Notes under the pieces: generated by a model
The model's input: only the letters and a program-made list of their open reading frames with translations
What the model was told of the DNA's origin: nothing
Databases searched by the model: none
Shown: positions 7,105 to 8,120 of the stretch, piece by piece
Numbering within the stretch: position 1 is the first letter of the stretch
Layout: each line of letters opens with the position of its first letter
Position numbers and translations under genes: made by a program
Assembly (NCBI GenBank): GCA_023445705.1
Contig: JAEXKM010000326.1
Location: 1 to 8,120, forward strand
Length of the DNA stretch: 8,120 nucleotides
Direction of reading: 5' to 3'
Origin: Pseudomonadota bacterium
GTDB taxonomy: Bacteria; Pseudomonadota; Alphaproteobacteria; Caulobacterales; Caulobacteraceae

Positions 7105-7168
7105 GCCTGACCGCCTTCGGCTGGCCGCATGGCGGAGTTCGCGCCGACGGCGAGCCGGGGGCAGGCGC

Positions 7169-7202
7169 AAAAAAAAAAAAGGGCGAGCGGTTTTGCTCGC
7201 CC
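7169..7202 (-). terminator. Strong leftward intrinsic terminator with a 12-nt U tract
   Basis: GGGCGAGC (7181-7188) pairs perfectly with GCTCGCCC (7195-7202) around GGTTTT. A run of twelve A residues (7169-7180) precedes it on the + strand. Read leftwards this is an 8-bp GC-rich stem followed at once by twelve U residues, an excellent intrinsic terminator. No recognisable leftward gene lies ahead of it. Confidence 0.85.
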
Positions 7203-7248
7203 AGTCGTCAGCAGGAAGCGCGTTGAAGGCGCCTCGACTATCGGAGAA

Positions 7249-7269
7249 GTGTCGAACGCCTTTCGACAA
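7249..7269 (-). promoter_or_regulatory. Putative operator site D
   Basis: The segment 7251-7267 is an inverted repeat, GTCGAA-CGCCT-TTCGAC. Aligned on the - strand it matches site B at 16 of 21 positions. It lies 47 bp to the right of the strong leftward terminator, and its centre is 59 bp from that of site B. It is a diverged member of the family. Confidence 0.4.
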
Positions 7270-7307
7270 GGTCCGAGACGCTAGCCTGACCTGAGAGGTG
7301 CGCAGGC

Positions 7308-7328
7308 TTGTGGAACGCCGTTCGAAGC
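7308..7328 (+). promoter_or_regulatory. Putative operator site B
   Basis: The core TGGAACGCCGTTCGA (7311-7325) holds the inverted repeat GAACG-C-CGTTC. This copy matches site A at 20 of 21 positions and shares 18 consecutive bases with site C, so the family is not a chance palindrome. A separate short inverted repeat, CGAAGC-TGTT-GCTTCG (7323-7338), overlaps its right end. It lies about 310 bp before the aldehyde dehydrogenase start. Confidence 0.5.
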
Positions 7329-7528
7329 TGTTGCTTCGCAGGCGGAGACTGAGGAGCGTGCCCACAACGCGGCTCAACTGTCTCTCGCGCGGCGTCGCCT
7401 GGAGAGCTTCAGTTTTTCGGTCGCCTGAGGATCTCGACACGAAGTCGATTCGGCTTGGGCGTCGCCGCGCTTCACCTTGCACCGCCAGGCCAGGCCGGTT
7501 TGCGGGCTTTAACGCTGAGAGCATGGCG

Positions 7529-7572
7529 CTCGGTCGAGGTCCGGCCGCAGAAGGGCGCTCGACGCCTCAGAC
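7529..7572 (+). repeat. Element resembling the dehydrogenase leader 41-91
   Basis: This is the aldehyde dehydrogenase-side copy of the ordered word series: TCGAGG, CCGGCCGCAG, GGGCGCTCG, then GCCT-AGAC. It lacks about 7 bp in two gaps compared with the other copy. A TTGAAC (7575-7580) follows immediately and could be a weak -35, but no good -10 is visible. Confidence 0.3.
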
Positions 7573-7638
7573 CGTTGAACCTGCAGGCGGGCCTAGCAGC
7601 AATATTCAATAGGTCGGCCAGTGAGAGGGCCCTTACAA

Positions 7639-8120
7639 ATGCGCGAGTACCTGCAGTTCTACATCGACGGTCAGTGGGTCGATCCGGTCGAACCCAAGAC
7701 GCTCGACGTCATCAACCCAGCGACTGAAGAAGTCGCGGGCAAGATCTCGCTCGGCGGCGCCGCCGACGTGGACAAGGCCGTGAAGGCCGCCAAGAAGGCG
7801 TTCGTGACCTGGTCGCAGACCACCCGCGAAGAGCGCCTGGACGTCCTGAACCGCATCCTCGCCGAGTACCAGAAGCGCTTCGGCGACCTGGCCACCGCGG
7901 TCACCGAGGAAATGGGCGCGCCTTCGTCGCTGGCGCAGCGCGCGCAGGTTCCGATCGGCATGGGCCACCTGGGTACGGCCGCCGCCGTGCTGAAGGACTT
8001 CAAGTTCGAAGAAGACCGCGGCCCGACGATGATCGTCAAAGAACCGATCGGCGTCTGCGGCTTCATCACCCCCTGGAACTGGCCGCTGAACCAGATCGTC
8101 TGCAAGGTCGCCCCGGCCAT
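7639..8120 (+). CDS. Aldehyde dehydrogenase, NAD(P)-dependent (N-terminal part, cut by the window edge)
   Basis: The first 160 residues of an aldehyde dehydrogenase superfamily enzyme, usually about 475-500 residues, which oxidises aldehydes to carboxylic acids in the cytoplasm. The N-terminal YIDGQWV (8-14) and INPATEE (25-31) and the Rossmann-region motif GFITPWNWPLNQ (141-152) are diagnostic. Asn147 in PWNW corresponds to the oxyanion-hole Asn. The catalytic Cys and general-base Glu lie beyond the window. The ATG at 7639 has AGAGGG at 7624-7629, a usable if slightly distant ribosome-binding site. Codon use is strongly G/C-ending, like the second dehydrogenase. It is divergent from the receptor gene and shares the intergenic operator-like sites, so it may supply the acid later activated to the acyl-CoA. 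The specific aldehyde is unknown. Confidence 0.92.
   Translation, partial: MREYLQFYIDGQWVDPVEPKTLDVINPATEEVAGKISLGGAADVDKAVKAAKKAFVTWSQTTREERLDVLNRILAEYQKRFGDLATAVTEEMGAPSSLAQRAQVPIGMGHLGTAAAVLKDFKFEEDRGPTMIVKEPIGVCGFITPWNWPLNQIVCKVAPA

Larger units (their letters stand above)
6775..7638. other. Long regulatory intergenic region without a convincing gene
   Basis: These 864 bp separate the divergent receptor and aldehyde dehydrogenase genes. They contain a candidate receptor promoter, four copies of the shared operator-like site (E, C, D, B), two leftward intrinsic terminators, an A12 tract and several short palindromes. Open frames exist on both strands, but they give Arg/Ser-rich translations with no recognisable domain, and two leftward ones run straight through terminator hairpins. 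I see no tRNA, rRNA or insertion sequence. A divergent regulator gene would often sit here and is missing. Confidence 0.6.

Noticed and set aside
7091..7120. Rightward promoter with a perfect TTGACGC -35
   Set aside because: No sequence resembling GCTANAWC occurs 10-14 bp downstream, and the TTGACGC is part of a palindrome.
6942..7130. Leftward open frame of 62 codons
   Set aside because: It spans site C and the terminator at 6951-6975, has no clear ribosome-binding site and shows no domain, so I do not support it as a gene.
2..7328. Reading the repeated site as a LexA box
   Set aside because: The spacing is 3 bp, not the 4 bp of the Gram-positive box, and the arms are inverted rather than the direct GTTC-N7-GTTC repeat of alphaproteobacteria. 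No SOS gene is present.
7102..7524. Leftward open frame of 140 codons in the intergenic region
   Set aside because: It runs through the terminator hairpin and U tract at 7169-7202 (giving a Phe run), is Arg/Ser-rich, and has no recognisable domain.
7298..7612. Rightward frame of 104 codons that could be a regulator gene or its remnant
   Set aside because: It has no helix-turn-helix or other motif, an Arg-rich start, and it overlaps site B. It gives no evidence of a decayed gene.

Overview
This is a GC-rich alphaproteobacterial window. The TonB-dependent receptor style, a Caulobacter-like TTGACG promoter and the codon use suggest Caulobacteraceae (Caulobacter or Phenylobacterium), but that is an inference with no marker gene behind it. 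It looks like part of an uptake and catabolism locus for a hydrophobic or carboxylated compound. The substrate cannot be read from the sequence.

Layout, left to right. Positions 1-109 are a regulatory leader with an inverted-repeat site. Two acyl-CoA dehydrogenase subunit genes follow on the + strand (110-1312 and 1355-2491) and appear to be one operon, closed by a GC-rich hairpin (2504-2532). An MFS permease gene follows on + (2628-3971). A large TonB-dependent outer-membrane receptor gene converges on it from the - strand (4192-6774), with its terminator at 4155-4185. An unusual 864-bp intergenic region (6775-7638) separates the receptor from a divergent aldehyde dehydrogenase gene (7639 to beyond the right edge).

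Likely cooperation: the receptor imports a substrate across the outer membrane, the permease may carry it or a product across the inner membrane, the aldehyde dehydrogenase oxidises an aldehyde intermediate to an acid, and after CoA activation (gene not in this window) the two dehydrogenase proteins introduce a double bond. The two subunits have complementary gaps. The first has the FAD-stacking Trp and a candidate catalytic Glu but no RxxFG or QxxGG. The second has RxQFG and QMHGG but no Glu or Trp. This points to an obligate heteromeric enzyme.

The most interesting signal is in the non-coding DNA. A near-palindromic site with core TSGAAC-NNN-KTTCGA occurs upstream of the dehydrogenase operon, just downstream of the predicted receptor promoter, and three more times in the receptor/aldehyde dehydrogenase intergenic region. 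It looks like the operator of one regulator, encoded elsewhere, controlling all three units. The same intergenic region has two leftward intrinsic terminators, one with a 12-nt U tract, and no convincing leftward gene ahead of either. This raises the possibility of short regulated non-coding transcripts.
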